NCBI RefSeq assembly: GCF_001641335.1
Contig: NZ_LVEM01000002.1
Coordinates: forward strand, 1,498,124-1,562,123
Origin: Bradyrhizobium stylosanthis
GTDB taxonomy: Bacteria > Pseudomonadota > Alphaproteobacteria > Rhizobiales > Xanthobacteraceae
Length of the DNA stretch: 64,000 nucleotides
Direction of reading: 5' to 3'
The notes under the pieces are model-generated. The model ran no database searches. It was not told where the DNA came from and was given only the letters and a program-made list of their open reading frames with translations. The translations under genes were made by a program, and so were the position numbers. Position 1 is the first letter of the stretch. Each line of letters begins with the position of its first letter. This document shows, piece after piece, positions 8,892 through 17,339 of the stretch.

Positions 8892-9068
8892 TCAGACCGG
8901 CAGGCCCATCGCCATGGTCGCCTTGGTCGACAGCACCGTCAGGGTGACGATCAGGCACAGCGAGAGCGCGGCGACGGCGAGCGAAGCCGCGACCGCGTTG
9001 GTCAGCCGGGAAGACGAAACGGTATCGGTTTGGCTCTGAAAGCCTGCCGTGCCGGACGCCCGAGTCAT
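8892..9068 (-). CDS. Small membrane protein (58 aa)
   Basis: This 58-residue ORF starts MTRASGTAGFQSQTDTVSSS and has one long hydrophobic segment, LTNAVAASLAVAALSLCLIV, followed by a few residues ending MGLPV. A GAAGGA ribosome-binding site sits about eight bases upstream. It looks like an N-in single-pass inner-membrane protein. It lies in a same-strand row with the 52-residue membrane protein and the PAS sensor. No family is recognised. Confidence 0.5.
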   Translation of the reverse strand: MTRASGTAGFQSQTDTVSSSRLTNAVAASLAVAALSLCLIVTLTVLSTKATMAMGLPV

Positions 9069-9222
9069 GGTCTAAATCCTTCAACGCGCGAGCGAATCAC
9101 CCGCGACACCGAACAATTTCACCATCTCAACCGGCAATATTGCGGCGGCTGCCGCGCCGAACGTGGCAGGATTGCGGCAAAGGTTAACGCTATGCCCGCT
9201 ATTTCTTAACGCTGCACCGGTT

Positions 9223-9873
9223 TCAGGCCCCTGCCGCGATGCTGGCGGGGTCGTCGATGTCGGCCGGCCGCCAGTCCATCGACACGAATCCGGGCGCGGC
9301 CTCGACCCGCTTCAGCCAGTCCCGGATCGCCGGGAAGGCCTCGAGGTCGAAGTCGCAGCGGTCGGCGAGGTGGGTGTAGCCGTACAGCGCGATGTCGGCG
9401 ACCGTGAGCTGGCGGGCCGCGAAATAGGAATTGGTCTTGAGGTGGTTCTCCATCACCTGGAGCGCGCCGTAGCCGCGCTCCATCCAGTCCTCCAGCGCGT
9501 GGGTCTGCAGGTCGCGGCCGCCCTTGACCAGCGACAGCCAGAAATAGGCGGCGCCGATATTCGGCTCCAGCGCGTGCTGCTCGAAGAACATCCATTGCAG
9601 CGCCTCGGCGCGGTCGATGCGGTTCTCTGGCGCGAGCGGCGTGCCGACGGCGACGTACCACAGGATGGCGTTGGACTCGGCGAGGAAGCGGTCCCCGCCG
9701 ACCTCGAGCAGCGGCACCTGGCCCGACGGGTTCTTGGACAGGAAGTCCGGCGTGCGGCTCTCGCCGCGCAGAATGTCCACCTCCACTGCTTCGTAAGGGA
9801 CGTTCAACAGCGCCAGCGCAAGGCGGACCTTGTAGCTGTTGCCGGAGCGTTGCATCGAATAGAGCTTGTACAT
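9223..9873 (-). CDS. Glutathione S-transferase family protein
   Basis: This 216-residue GST has an N-terminal thioredoxin fold (YKLYSMQRSGNSYKVRLAL, with the Ser of RSGNS as the likely activating residue) and the GQVPLLEVGGDRFLAESNAI segment with cis-proline and Glu-Ser glutathione contacts. The helical C-terminal half contains FAARQLTVADIALYGYTH. It shares the SGNS-x-KV-x-L opening and the SNAI motif with the GST at 27387, so the two belong to one subgroup. It is a cytosolic conjugating or binding protein with unknown substrate. Confidence 0.87.
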   Translation of the reverse strand: MYKLYSMQRSGNSYKVRLALALLNVPYEAVEVDILRGESRTPDFLSKNPSGQVPLLEVGGDRFLAESNAILWYVAVGTPLAPENRIDRAEALQWMFFEQHALEPNIGAAYFWLSLVKGGRDLQTHALEDWMERGYGALQVMENHLKTNSYFAARQLTVADIALYGYTHLADRCDFDLEAFPAIRDWLKRVEAAPGFVSMDWRPADIDDPASIAAGA

Positions 9874-10468
9874 TCCGGAGTTCTGAACCGAGGACGGGAA
9901 AGATGCGGCGCTTGTTGCCCCGCAGCGCGGCTAAACAATGATGCCGATGCGAATCCGCCGCAAGGGCCAGCCCATAGAAAAACTCGAAAACCCTACCGCG
10001 CTGCAGCGCCGCGGAAGATCATTTCCACGCGACGTCACAACTCAGTTCACGCTTGCGTCAATGCGTGGCGGTGGTGTGCCGCGTTGGTGTAAGAAGCGCC
10101 TTCCCTCCGTCAGAACGCAAATGTCTCCGCGTCGTCATGGCCGGGCTTGACCCGGCCATCCACGTCTTGACCGCGGCACGAAGAGCGTGGATGCCCGGGA
10201 CGAGCCCGGGCATGACGACCCCTCATTTTGAGACCGTTAAGCGCGTAAAATTGCTCCGAGGACAAGCCTTGCCGGATATGAGGGGTTTGCGCGGCAAAGT
10301 TGCGGGAAATTGCTGGAAAACAGGCCTTGAACCGCTCCAAATCGTAAACTTTTTCGGGATCGGGCCGAAGTTTCTTGCGATGCAGCGGCGCACGTTTTAG
10401 GGTAGCTCCATTCCCACAATCAGAGTCGTGACGACCCATGGGTTCACGACGCTTGTCAGGAGATGACG
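9874..10468. other. Long gap between GST and aspartate aminotransferase
   Basis: Apart from the family B repeat at 10133-10217, I see no supported gene. Short ORFs in several frames (for example one from 9938) have no recognisable motif and run into the repeat. The 230 bases before the aminotransferase are less GC-rich and probably hold its promoter and leader. Confidence 0.5.
10133..10217. repeat. Dispersed inverted-repeat element, family B (copy 2)
   Basis: This is the short form: CGTCATGGCCGGGCTTGACCCGGCCATCCACGTCTTG, then GCGTGGATGCCCGGGACGAGCCCGGGCATGACG. Each half is itself a hairpin, and the ends are complementary. It is nearly identical in layout to 37277-37361. Confidence 0.8.
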
Positions 10469-11671
10469 ATGTCCTTCCTTGCCGCTGCGCTCGACCGTGT
10501 GAAGCCGTCCGCGACCATCGCGGTCACGGATAAAGCACGCGCGCTGAAAGCGGCGGGCCGCAACGTCATCGGCCTCGGTGCCGGCGAGCCCGACTTCGAC
10601 ACGCCCGCCAACATCAAGCTGGCGGCGATCCACGCCATCGAGGCCGGCAAGACCAAGTACACCGCGGTGGACGGCATTCCCGAGCTGAAGGAAGCCATCA
10701 TCGCCAAGTTCCAGCGCGAGAACGGCGTGGTCTACAAGCCGAACCAGATCATCGTCGGCACCGGCGGCAAGCAGGTGCTCTACAACGCGCTGATGGCGAC
10801 CATGAATCCGGGCGACGAGGTGATCATCCCCGCGCCGTACTGGGTCAGCTATCCTGAAATGGTGGCGCTCGCCGGCGGCGAGCCGGTGCCGGTGGTCTGC
10901 ACCGCCGCGACCGGTTTCAAGCTGCAGCCCGAGGCGCTCGAGCGCGCGATCACGCCGAAGACCAAATGGGTCATCCTGTGCTCGCCGTCGAACCCGACCG
11001 GTGCGGCCTACACCAGGGCCGAGCTGAAGGCGCTCACCGACGTGCTGGTCAAGCATCCGCATGTCTGGGTGATGACCGACGACATGTACGAGCACCTCGT
11101 CTATGACGACTTCCAGTTCACCACGGTCGCGCAGGTCGAGCCGAAACTCTACGACCGCACGCTCACCGTGAACGGCGTGTCGAAGGCCTATTGCATGACC
11201 GGCTGGCGTATCGGCTATGCCGGCGGCCCGGCCCAGCTCATCAAGGCGATGTCGACCATCCAGTCGCAGTCGACTTCGAACCCGTCGTCGATCGCGCAGT
11301 GGGCGGCGGTGGAAGCGCTGAACGGTCCGCAGGACTTCATCCCCGCCAACAACAAGGTGTTCAAGGAGCGCCGCGACCTCGTGGTCTCCATGCTCAACCA
11401 GGCCAAGGGCATCGAGTGCCCGCGTCCCGAGGGTGCGTTCTACGTCTATCCGTCCTGCGCCGGCACGATCGGCAAGACCGCGCCGTCCGGCAAGGTGATC
11501 GGCAATGACGAGGACTTCGTCACCGAGCTGCTGGAGACCGAAGGCGTCGCCGTGGTGCAGGGCTCGGCCTTCGGCCTCGGCCCGGCGTTCCGCATCTCCT
11601 ACGCGACCAAGACGTCGGACCTCGAAGACGCCTGCAAGCGCATCCAGCGCTTCTGCGGCAATCTTCGCTGA
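10463..11671 (+). CDS. Pyridoxal-phosphate aspartate aminotransferase (class I)
   Basis: This protein has 402 residues from the ATG at 10463; a second ATG at 10469 is better spaced from the AGGAG ribosome-binding site and may be the true start. Class I aminotransferase motifs are present in order: GLGAGEPDFDTP, the cofactor-phosphate region TGGKQVLYNAL, SPSNPTGAAY, the PLP lysine K241 in NGVSKAYCMTGWRIGY, and the substrate-carboxylate arginine in GPAFRISYA. It exchanges aspartate or another dicarboxylic or aromatic amino acid with 2-oxoglutarate. The length and the YEHLVYDDFQF block fit subgroup Ib (AatA). A strong terminator follows. Confidence 0.92.
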   Translation: MTMSFLAAALDRVKPSATIAVTDKARALKAAGRNVIGLGAGEPDFDTPANIKLAAIHAIEAGKTKYTAVDGIPELKEAIIAKFQRENGVVYKPNQIIVGTGGKQVLYNALMATMNPGDEVIIPAPYWVSYPEMVALAGGEPVPVVCTAATGFKLQPEALERAITPKTKWVILCSPSNPTGAAYTRAELKALTDVLVKHPHVWVMTDDMYEHLVYDDFQFTTVAQVEPKLYDRTLTVNGVSKAYCMTGWRIGYAGGPAQLIKAMSTIQSQSTSNPSSIAQWAAVEALNGPQDFIPANNKVFKERRDLVVSMLNQAKGIECPRPEGAFYVYPSCAGTIGKTAPSGKVIGNDEDFVTELLETEGVAVVQGSAFGLGPAFRISYATKTSDLEDACKRIQRFCGNLR

Positions 11672-11695
11672 GCCTGCCGCGACAGTGCAAATTGG

Positions 11696-11724
11696 AAAGG
11701 CCCGCCTCCGGCGGGCCTTTTTGT
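11696..11724 (+). terminator. Rho-independent terminator
   Basis: AAAGGCCCGCC-TCC-GGCGGGCCTTTTTGTT forms a perfect ten-base stem followed by a T-run, 25 bases after the aminotransferase stop. Confidence 0.9.
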
Positions 11725-11846
11725 TGATCGCACGCTCATCGGGGCGCGCGATCTGGCACCGCCAGGGGTCTTGTGGCATAGACCATCGCGCAACACGGGC
11801 AGGGAGCTCTCTCTGCTCGCATCACATCCATCGCCGGAGATCTTTC

Positions 11847-12329
11847 ATGCGCCGCTCACTCCTCCTCGCCGGACTCACTGTCGCGAGCCTCGTTGCTTCC
11901 GTCGCAGGCGGCAGCGCACAGCAGCAGCGCATGGTGCGGGTCGGCGTGCTCGAATGCCGCGGCGGCGCCAGCGTCGGCTTCATCGTGGGCTCGGTGACCA
12001 ATCTCGGCTGCGTGCTGCGCGCCGACGGCCTGCCCGATGACCGCTACGTCGCGACGATCCGTAAAGTGGGCCTCGACATCGGCATCACCCAGGAGACCAC
12101 GCTGGCCTGGGGCGTGTTCGCGCCGGTCGACCGGCTCGGCCCCGGCGATCTCTCCGGCAATTACGCGGGCGCGCAGGGCAGCGCCGCGCTCGGCGTCGGT
12201 GTCGGCGGCAACGTGCTGGTCGGCGGCTCCAACAATTCGATCGCGCTCCAGCCGCTCAGCGTGCAGGGCCAGGTCGGCCTCAGCGTCGCCGCCGGCCTCG
12301 AAAGCCTGGAACTGCGTCCGGGCCGTTAA
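11847..12329 (+). CDS. DUF992 domain-containing exported protein
   Basis: This 160-residue protein has a Sec signal peptide (RRSLLLAGLTVASLVASVAGGSAQ), followed by the DUF992 pattern MVRVGVLECRGG, GFIVGSVTNLGCVLRADG, ETTLAWGVFAP and GNYAGAQGSAALGVGVGGNVLVGGSNNSIALQPLSVQGQ. It is a periplasmic or outer-membrane-associated glycine-rich protein common in Rhizobiales, with no assigned function. The ATG at 11847 is chosen because the signal peptide starts there. It is a single-gene unit between the aminotransferase terminator and a hairpin repeat. Confidence 0.88.
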   Translation: MRRSLLLAGLTVASLVASVAGGSAQQQRMVRVGVLECRGGASVGFIVGSVTNLGCVLRADGLPDDRYVATIRKVGLDIGITQETTLAWGVFAPVDRLGPGDLSGNYAGAQGSAALGVGVGGNVLVGGSNNSIALQPLSVQGQVGLSVAAGLESLELRPGR

Positions 12330-12342
12330 GACAATGCCGCTT

Positions 12343-12366
12343 CACCTCTCCCCATCGGGGAGAGGT
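12343..12366. repeat. Perfect hairpin repeat (CACCTCTCCCC type, family E)
   Basis: CACCTCTCCCC-AT-CGGGGAGAGGTG is a perfect inverted repeat 13 bases after the DUF992 stop. Relatives are at 14594-14637 and 23583-23632. It has no T-run but may still stop transcription or stabilise the mRNA end. Confidence 0.7.
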
Positions 12367-12520
12367 GGAACAGCGCGGCTGATCTCCAAGACTTTACAAC
12401 GGATTCAACCGACGACGCACCGCAGCGACGTTTGACGCTTGCCAAATCTCGGGGACGGGCAGAGCATCTGCGTTTGCCGACCCAATCATGGGCCGAGCTC
12501 CACACCAAGGAGGCGGCGAA

Positions 12521-14569
12521 ATGGGACAAGACGTCAGAAGTCCCCGAGGTCCACGGTGCATCGCGCTGGTGGGCCCTTTCCAAAGCGGTAAAACCACTCT
12601 TCTCGAAGCAATACTGGCGCGAACGGGCGCAATCCCGCGCGCCGGCAGCGTCGACGCCGGAACATCCGTCGGCGACGCCACTCCGGAGGCCCGTCATCAC
12701 AAGATGACAGTCGGCCTCACTGCCGCCACCACGAGCTTCATGGGAGACAGCTACACCTTCCTCGATTGTCCAGGTTCCGTCGAGTTTGCCCACGACATGC
12801 GCGCCGCGCTGCCTGCGGTCGACGCCGCCATCGTGGTCTGCGAGGCCGACGAGAAGAAGCTTCCGCAGCTTCAGATCATCCTGCGCGAGCTGGAGGAGCT
12901 GAAGATCCCGCGTTTCCTGTTCCTCAACAAGATCGACCGCGCCAACAAGCGCATCCGCGAGACCCTCGCGATGCTCCAGCCCGCCTCGCGCGTGCCGCTG
13001 GTGCTGCGCCAGATCCCGATCTGGAAGGGCGAGCTGATCGAAGGGTTCGTCGATCTCGCGCTGGAGCGCGCCTTCGTCTATCGCGAGCACAAGGCCTCCG
13101 AGGTGGTCGCGCTCGAAGGCGGCGACCTCGACCGCGAGAAGGAGGCCCGCTTCTCGATGCTGGAGAAGCTCGCCGACCACGACGACGCGCTGATGGAGCA
13201 ATTGCTCGAGGACATCCAGCCGCCGCGCGATGCCGTGTTCGACGATCTCGCCCGCGAACTGCGCGAAGGGCAGATCTGCCCGGTGCTGCTCGGCGCGGCC
13301 GCGCGCGAAAACGGCGTGCTGCGCCTGATGAAGGCGCTGCGCCACGAAGCGCCAGGCGTTGCGGAGACCGCAAAACGTCTCGGCGCGCCCGAGAGCAAGG
13401 ATGCGCTCGGCTACGTCTTCAAGACGCTGCATTCGCAGCACGGCGGCAAGCTGTCGCTGACGCGGCTGCTCGCCGGCCATCTCGACGACGGTGCCACGCT
13501 GCAATCCTCCTCCGGCGGCTCGGGACGCATCTCCGGCATCCTCGCCGTCAACGGCGCCTACGACACCAAGCGCGCGTCGGCGGAAGCCGGCGACACGGTG
13601 GCGCTCGCCAAGCTCGATCCGGTCAAGACCGGCGACACGGTCTCGAGTGGCAAGACCCAGCCCGCGGCGCTGGTCGCGGAGGAGACCACCTCGGCCGTGC
13701 TCGCGATCTCCGTTGCGGCCACCGACCGCAAGGACGACGTCAAGCTCGGCCAGTCGTTGATGCGGCTGCATGAGGAGGATCCCTCGCTCATGATCGTGCA
13801 GAACCCCAAGACCCACGACACCGTGCTGTGGGGCCAGGGCGAGATGCACCTGCGCGTCGCCAGCGAGCGCTTGCGCGATCGCTTCGGCGTCAAGGTCACC
13901 TCGCATCCGCCCGCGATCGGCTATCAGGAGACCATCCGCAAGTCGATCACCCAGCGCGGCCGTCACAAGAAGCAGTCCGGCGGCCACGGCCAGTTCGGCG
14001 ATGTCGTGCTCGACATCAAGCCGCTGCCGCGCGGCGACGGCTTCAAGTTCACTGAGAAGGTGGTCGGCGGCGCGGTGCCGCGCAACTACATCCCGGCGGT
14101 GGAGGAAGGTGTCGTCGACGGGCTGACGCGCGGTCCGCTCGGCTTCCCCGTCACCGACGTGCAGGTGACGCTGACCGACGGCTCCTATCACAGCGTCGAC
14201 AGCTCCGACCTCGCCTTCCGCACGGCGGCGCGGGTCGGGCTCAACGAAGGCCTGCCGCAATGCCAGCCGGTGCTGCTGGAGCCGATCCACGTGGTCGAGA
14301 TCGTCTGTCCGACCGACGCCACCGCCAAGATCAACGCGATCCTGTCGGCGCGGCGCGGCCAGATCCTCGGCTTCGACACCCGCGACGGCTGGAGCGGCTG
14401 GGACTGCGTCCGCGCCATGATGCCGGAAGCCGAGATCGGCGAGCTCATCGTCGAGCTGCGTTCGGCCACGGCGGGCGCAGGCAGCTTCACCCGGCAGTTC
14501 GACCACATGGCCGAAGTCACCGGCCGCGCCGCCGACCAGATCATCGCCGCGCACCAGCACGCGGCGTGA
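12521..14569 (+). CDS. Elongation factor G paralogue (FusA2/EF-G2-like GTPase)
   Basis: This protein has about 682 residues from the ATG at 12521, which has an AAGGAGG ribosome-binding site; an ATG at 12488 would add eleven residues. The GTPase motifs are P-loop GPFQSGKT (18-25), DCPG (82-85, a variant of DTPG) and NKID (136-139). EF-G domains II-V follow, including GQGEMHLRVASERL and the domain IV segment GRHKKQSGGHGQFGDV. The divergent P-loop and DCPG show that it is the paralogue group annotated as EF-G or FusA2, not the canonical gene that sits with tuf and rpsG. It binds ribosomes in principle; its special role is unknown. Confidence 0.88.
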   Translation: MGQDVRSPRGPRCIALVGPFQSGKTTLLEAILARTGAIPRAGSVDAGTSVGDATPEARHHKMTVGLTAATTSFMGDSYTFLDCPGSVEFAHDMRAALPAVDAAIVVCEADEKKLPQLQIILRELEELKIPRFLFLNKIDRANKRIRETLAMLQPASRVPLVLRQIPIWKGELIEGFVDLALERAFVYREHKASEVVALEGGDLDREKEARFSMLEKLADHDDALMEQLLEDIQPPRDAVFDDLARELREGQICPVLLGAAARENGVLRLMKALRHEAPGVAETAKRLGAPESKDALGYVFKTLHSQHGGKLSLTRLLAGHLDDGATLQSSSGGSGRISGILAVNGAYDTKRASAEAGDTVALAKLDPVKTGDTVSSGKTQPAALVAEETTSAVLAISVAATDRKDDVKLGQSLMRLHEEDPSLMIVQNPKTHDTVLWGQGEMHLRVASERLRDRFGVKVTSHPPAIGYQETIRKSITQRGRHKKQSGGHGQFGDVVLDIKPLPRGDGFKFTEKVVGGAVPRNYIPAVEEGVVDGLTRGPLGFPVTDVQVTLTDGSYHSVDSSDLAFRTAARVGLNEGLPQCQPVLLEPIHVVEIVCPTDATAKINAILSARRGQILGFDTRDGWSGWDCVRAMMPEAEIGELIVELRSATAGAGSFTRQFDHMAEVTGRAADQIIAAHQHAA

Positions 14570-14593
14570 TCCGTTAGGGCGGCATCGCTCTCT

Positions 14594-14637
14594 CACGCCC
14601 TCTCCCCGTTCTTCACGGGGAGAGGGCGGGGTGAGGG
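14594..14637. repeat. Hairpin repeat, family E (copy 2)
   Basis: CACGCCCTCTCCCCGTT-CTT-CACGGGGAGAGGGCGGGGTGAGG is an inverted repeat just after the EF-G paralogue, related to 12343-12366. Confidence 0.7.
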
Positions 14638-14684
14638 GCTTCCTCCACGCGCGCGCGTCTAAATTGGGCCTCGCTTTCTCCACC

Positions 14685-14770
14685 CGTCATTGCGAGCGCA
14701 GCGAAGCAATCCAGAATCTTTCCGCGGAAGGATTCTGGATTGCTTCGTCGCTGCGCTCCTCGCAATGACG
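14685..14770. repeat. Dispersed inverted-repeat element, family C (copy 1)
   Basis: CGTCATTGCGAGCGCAGCGAAGCAATCCAGAATC is mirrored by GATTCTGGATTGCTTCGTCGCTGCGCTCCTCGCAATGACG, an almost perfect 35-base stem. The second copy is at 14962-15047. With the next entries it fills the 580-base gap between the EF-G paralogue and the HTH gene. Confidence 0.85.
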
Positions 14771-14789
14771 GAGGTGTCGTGTCGCCGCG

Positions 14790-14942
14790 CCGCGACCGCG
14801 GTGTCCCGGACGCGCTGCAATGCGCAGCATTGCTGCGCGGAGCCGGGACCAAGAAGGCTACGAAACTCGCTGCGGCATGGGCCCCGGCTCTGCGGCGCAT
14901 CACTTCGCGCTGCGCCTCGTCCGGGGCACGAGAGCGGAGTTT
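14790..14942. repeat. Probable dispersed repeat, GTGTCCCGGAC type
   Basis: The segment begins GTGTCCCGGACGCGCTGCAATGC and ends CGTCCGGGGCACGAG, with GC-rich self-complementary pieces between (GCAATGCGCAGCATTGC). It lies between the two family C copies. The ends are imperfect inverted repeats; there is no coding signal. Confidence 0.5.
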
Positions 14943-14961
14943 GGCGCAACTGCAGCTTCCC

Positions 14962-15047
14962 CGTCATTGCGAGCGCAGCGAAGCAATCCAGGGTCTCTCC
15001 TCGGAGGGGTTCTGGATTGCTTCGTCGCTTCGCTCCTCGCAATGACG
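14962..15047. repeat. Dispersed inverted-repeat element, family C (copy 2)
   Basis: This has the same arms as the copy at 14685-14770 with a different centre (GGTCTCTCCTCGGAGGGGTTC). Two copies so close together suggest nested or tandem insertion at one site. Confidence 0.85.
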
Positions 15048-15081
15048 GCGGAGACAGCCAAGGCCCTTGCGCTCGCCTCTA

Positions 15082-15102
15082 AATGATGTATTTTACATCA
15101 TT
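15082..15102. promoter_or_regulatory. Inverted repeat, likely operator of the downstream HTH gene
   Basis: AATGATGTA-TTT-TACATCATT has perfect nine-base arms with a three-base spacer. It lies in an AT-rich pocket 48 bases before the HTH gene, in contrast to the GC-rich surroundings. The position fits autoregulation by the HTH protein; binding is inferred, not shown. Confidence 0.5.
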
Positions 15103-15149
15103 GTATATGCTCCAGATATCACTTATAACTCCTGATACGTGAGGTCAGA

Positions 15150-15422
15150 TTGATCACGTCATTCCAGATGCGGGCAGCCCGCGCGCTGCTCGGCATTGAC
15201 CAGAAAACGCTGGCCGAGCTTGCCGGCGTGTCGCTGCCGACCATCCAGCGGATGGAGGCATCGACCGGCAATGTGCGTGGCGTGGTCGAGACCTTAATGA
15301 AGGTGGTCGAGGCGTTCGACCGCGCCGGCGTCGAGTTGATCGGCGAGCAGGCGCGCAGCGACAGCGGCGGGCGCGGCGTGCGCCTGAAGGAGTCCGGGCC
15401 GCCGCGCAGGGTAGGGGCATGA
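15150..15422 (+). CDS. Small XRE-type helix-turn-helix regulator
   Basis: This 90-residue protein carries one HTH_3 domain: FQMRAARALLGIDQKTLAELAGVSLPTIQRMEAS gives the recognition-helix pattern, followed by the VETLMKVVEAFDRAGVELIGE segment seen in this family. The TTG at 15150 has a GAGG site eight bases upstream; an in-frame ATG at 15168 is an alternative. It stands 97 bases before the SulP transporter on the same strand and may regulate it or itself through the palindrome at 15082. It has no partner toxin gene. Confidence 0.85.
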   Translation: MITSFQMRAARALLGIDQKTLAELAGVSLPTIQRMEASTGNVRGVVETLMKVVEAFDRAGVELIGEQARSDSGGRGVRLKESGPPRRVGA

Positions 15423-15519
15423 TCGTCGTGATGATCGTGCCTGCAGGGAAGAGCTAACGCACCGTCGCGTCCGAGATCGCGGCCGCACGATGCAGTGGAG
15501 CATTGTGAGGCAGCGAGGC

Positions 15520-17274
15520 ATGAGCATCACCAGCGATCACGCGAGCGGGCTGCATCGGCTGCGCCGGCCAACCTTTGCCGAACTGTATTTGCCAAAGCTC
15601 GTCACCGTCTGGCGCGAAGGCTACGGCGTCGCGGACTTTCGCGCCGACGTGTTCGCGGGCCTCACGGTTGCGATCGTCGCGCTGCCGCTGTCGATGGCGA
15701 TCGCGATCGCCTCGGGCGTGACGCCGGATCGCGGGCTCTACACCGCCGTCGTCGGCGGCTTCATCGTGTCGCTGCTCGGCGGCAGCCGCTTCCAGATCGG
15801 CGGCCCCGCCGGCGCCTTCATCGTGCTGGTCGCGGTGACCGCGGAGCGGCACGGCGTCGACGGCGTCATCCTCGCCACGATGATGGCGGGCCTGTTCCTG
15901 ATCGCCGCGGGCCTCTTGCGCGTCGGCACCTACATCAAGTTCATTCCCTATCCGGTCACGGTCGGCTTCACCGCCGGCATCGCGGTGATCATCTTCGCCA
16001 GCCAGCTCCGCGATCTCTCGGGCATCACGCTCGCGGGCAAGGAGCCCAGCGAGTTCGTGCCGAAGCTCGCCGCGCTCGCGGCAGGCCTGCCCACCATCAA
16101 TCCGTCGGCCGTTGCCGTCGCGATCGGCAGCATCGCCATCATCGCGGCCTTGCGGGTCTGGCGTCCGTCCTGGCCCGGCATCCTGATCGCGGTCGTGTTC
16201 GCGGCCGTCGTCTGTGCGGTGTTCTCGCTGCCGGTCGAGACCATCGGCAGCCGCTTCGGCGGCATCCCGCGCGAATTGCCCTCGCCGGCGCTGCCGGCGT
16301 TCTCGATTGCGAAGGCGAAAGCGGTGCTGCCCGACGCGATTTCCTTTGCACTGCTGGCCGCCATTGAATCGCTGCTGTCGGCGGTGGTGGCCGACGGCAT
16401 GACCGGACGCCGCCACCGCTCCAATTGCGAGCTGGTGGCGCAGGGCGTCGCCAATGTCGGCTCGGCGCTGTTCGGCGGCATCTGCGTCACCGGCCTGATC
16501 GCGCGGACCGCCACCAATATCCGCGCCGGCGCGCGCGGGCCGCTCGCGGGCATGCTGCATGCGGTGTTCCTGCTGCTGTTCATGCTGATTGCGGCGCCGC
16601 TCGCCAGCTACATCCCGCTCGCCGCGCTTGCCGCCGTGCTGGTGGTGGTCGCCTGGACCATGGCGGAGAAGCAGGAGTTCGCGACGCTCCTGCGCTCCTC
16701 CTGGGGCGACGCGGTAGTGCTGCTCGCAACCTTCCTGCTCACGATCTTCCGCGATCTCACCGAAGGCATCCTGGTCGGCTTCGCGCTCGGCGCGGTGCTG
16801 TTCATCCACCGCATGGCGGAGATGACCGGCATCGAGGAGCGCACGCCGCTGGTCGCCGCCGACCGCCCCGACGACGGCAACGGCGAGCGCGTGCCTTACG
16901 ATCCCGGCCTTGCGATCGATCGGGACGTGCTGGTCTATCGCATCACCGGCGCGTTCTTCTTCGGCGCGGCCTCGGCGATCGGCGGCGTGCTCGACGGCAT
17001 CGCCGAAAAGCGCAAGGGTCTTGTGGTCGATTTCGCCGCGGTGCCGTTCCTGGATTCGACCGCGGCCAACGTGCTCGGCCGTGTCGCCGTCAAGGCGCAT
17101 CGCCAGGGCATCCGCCTGTTCATCACGGGGGCATCGCCCGCGGTCCGTCGCGCGCTGCTCACCCATGGCGTGACGCCGCCGCGCGCCCGCTATCGCGAGA
17201 CCATCGCGCGCGCCGTCGCCGACATCAAGGCCGGCGCGGCGAAGCCCGCGGCCGATGACGCCGCCACGGCCTGA
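15520..17274 (+). CDS. SulP-family inorganic anion transporter with STAS domain
   Basis: This is an inner-membrane transporter of about 584 residues. The SulP signature is clear: FRADVFAGLTVAIVALPLSMAIAIASG, then DRGLYTAVVGGFIVSLLGGSRFQIGGPAGAF, with about eleven hydrophobic segments to residue 430. The C-terminal cytoplasmic STAS domain contains GLVVDFAAVPFLDSTAANVLGR. It imports sulfate, bicarbonate or dicarboxylates; the sequence does not decide which. The start could also be the ATG at 15490. It is followed closely by the DUF1275 gene on the same strand. Confidence 0.9.
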   Translation: MSITSDHASGLHRLRRPTFAELYLPKLVTVWREGYGVADFRADVFAGLTVAIVALPLSMAIAIASGVTPDRGLYTAVVGGFIVSLLGGSRFQIGGPAGAFIVLVAVTAERHGVDGVILATMMAGLFLIAAGLLRVGTYIKFIPYPVTVGFTAGIAVIIFASQLRDLSGITLAGKEPSEFVPKLAALAAGLPTINPSAVAVAIGSIAIIAALRVWRPSWPGILIAVVFAAVVCAVFSLPVETIGSRFGGIPRELPSPALPAFSIAKAKAVLPDAISFALLAAIESLLSAVVADGMTGRRHRSNCELVAQGVANVGSALFGGICVTGLIARTATNIRAGARGPLAGMLHAVFLLLFMLIAAPLASYIPLAALAAVLVVVAWTMAEKQEFATLLRSSWGDAVVLLATFLLTIFRDLTEGILVGFALGAVLFIHRMAEMTGIEERTPLVAADRPDDGNGERVPYDPGLAIDRDVLVYRITGAFFFGAASAIGGVLDGIAEKRKGLVVDFAAVPFLDSTAANVLGRVAVKAHRQGIRLFITGASPAVRRALLTHGVTPPRARYRETIARAVADIKAGAAKPAADDAATA

Positions 17275-17339
17275 CGCCACGCACTTCTCAAGCGGTGCGA
17301 TTTGACCGACACTTCCGCCTCAAGGGGTGGTGGATCGGC

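Noticed and set aside
12326..14683. Long minus-strand ORF of 785 residues opposite the EF-G paralogue
   Set aside because: It is antisense to a well-supported gene; the Arg/Asp/Leu/Gly-rich composition is that of a reverse-frame shadow in GC-rich DNA.
14594..15047. CRISPR array
   Set aside because: The repeats are long inverted elements, not short direct repeats with regular spacers, and there are no cas genes.
15454..17280. Minus-strand ORF of 608 residues opposite SulP
   Set aside because: Arg/Asp/His-rich shadow with no domain; the plus-strand SulP signature is decisive.
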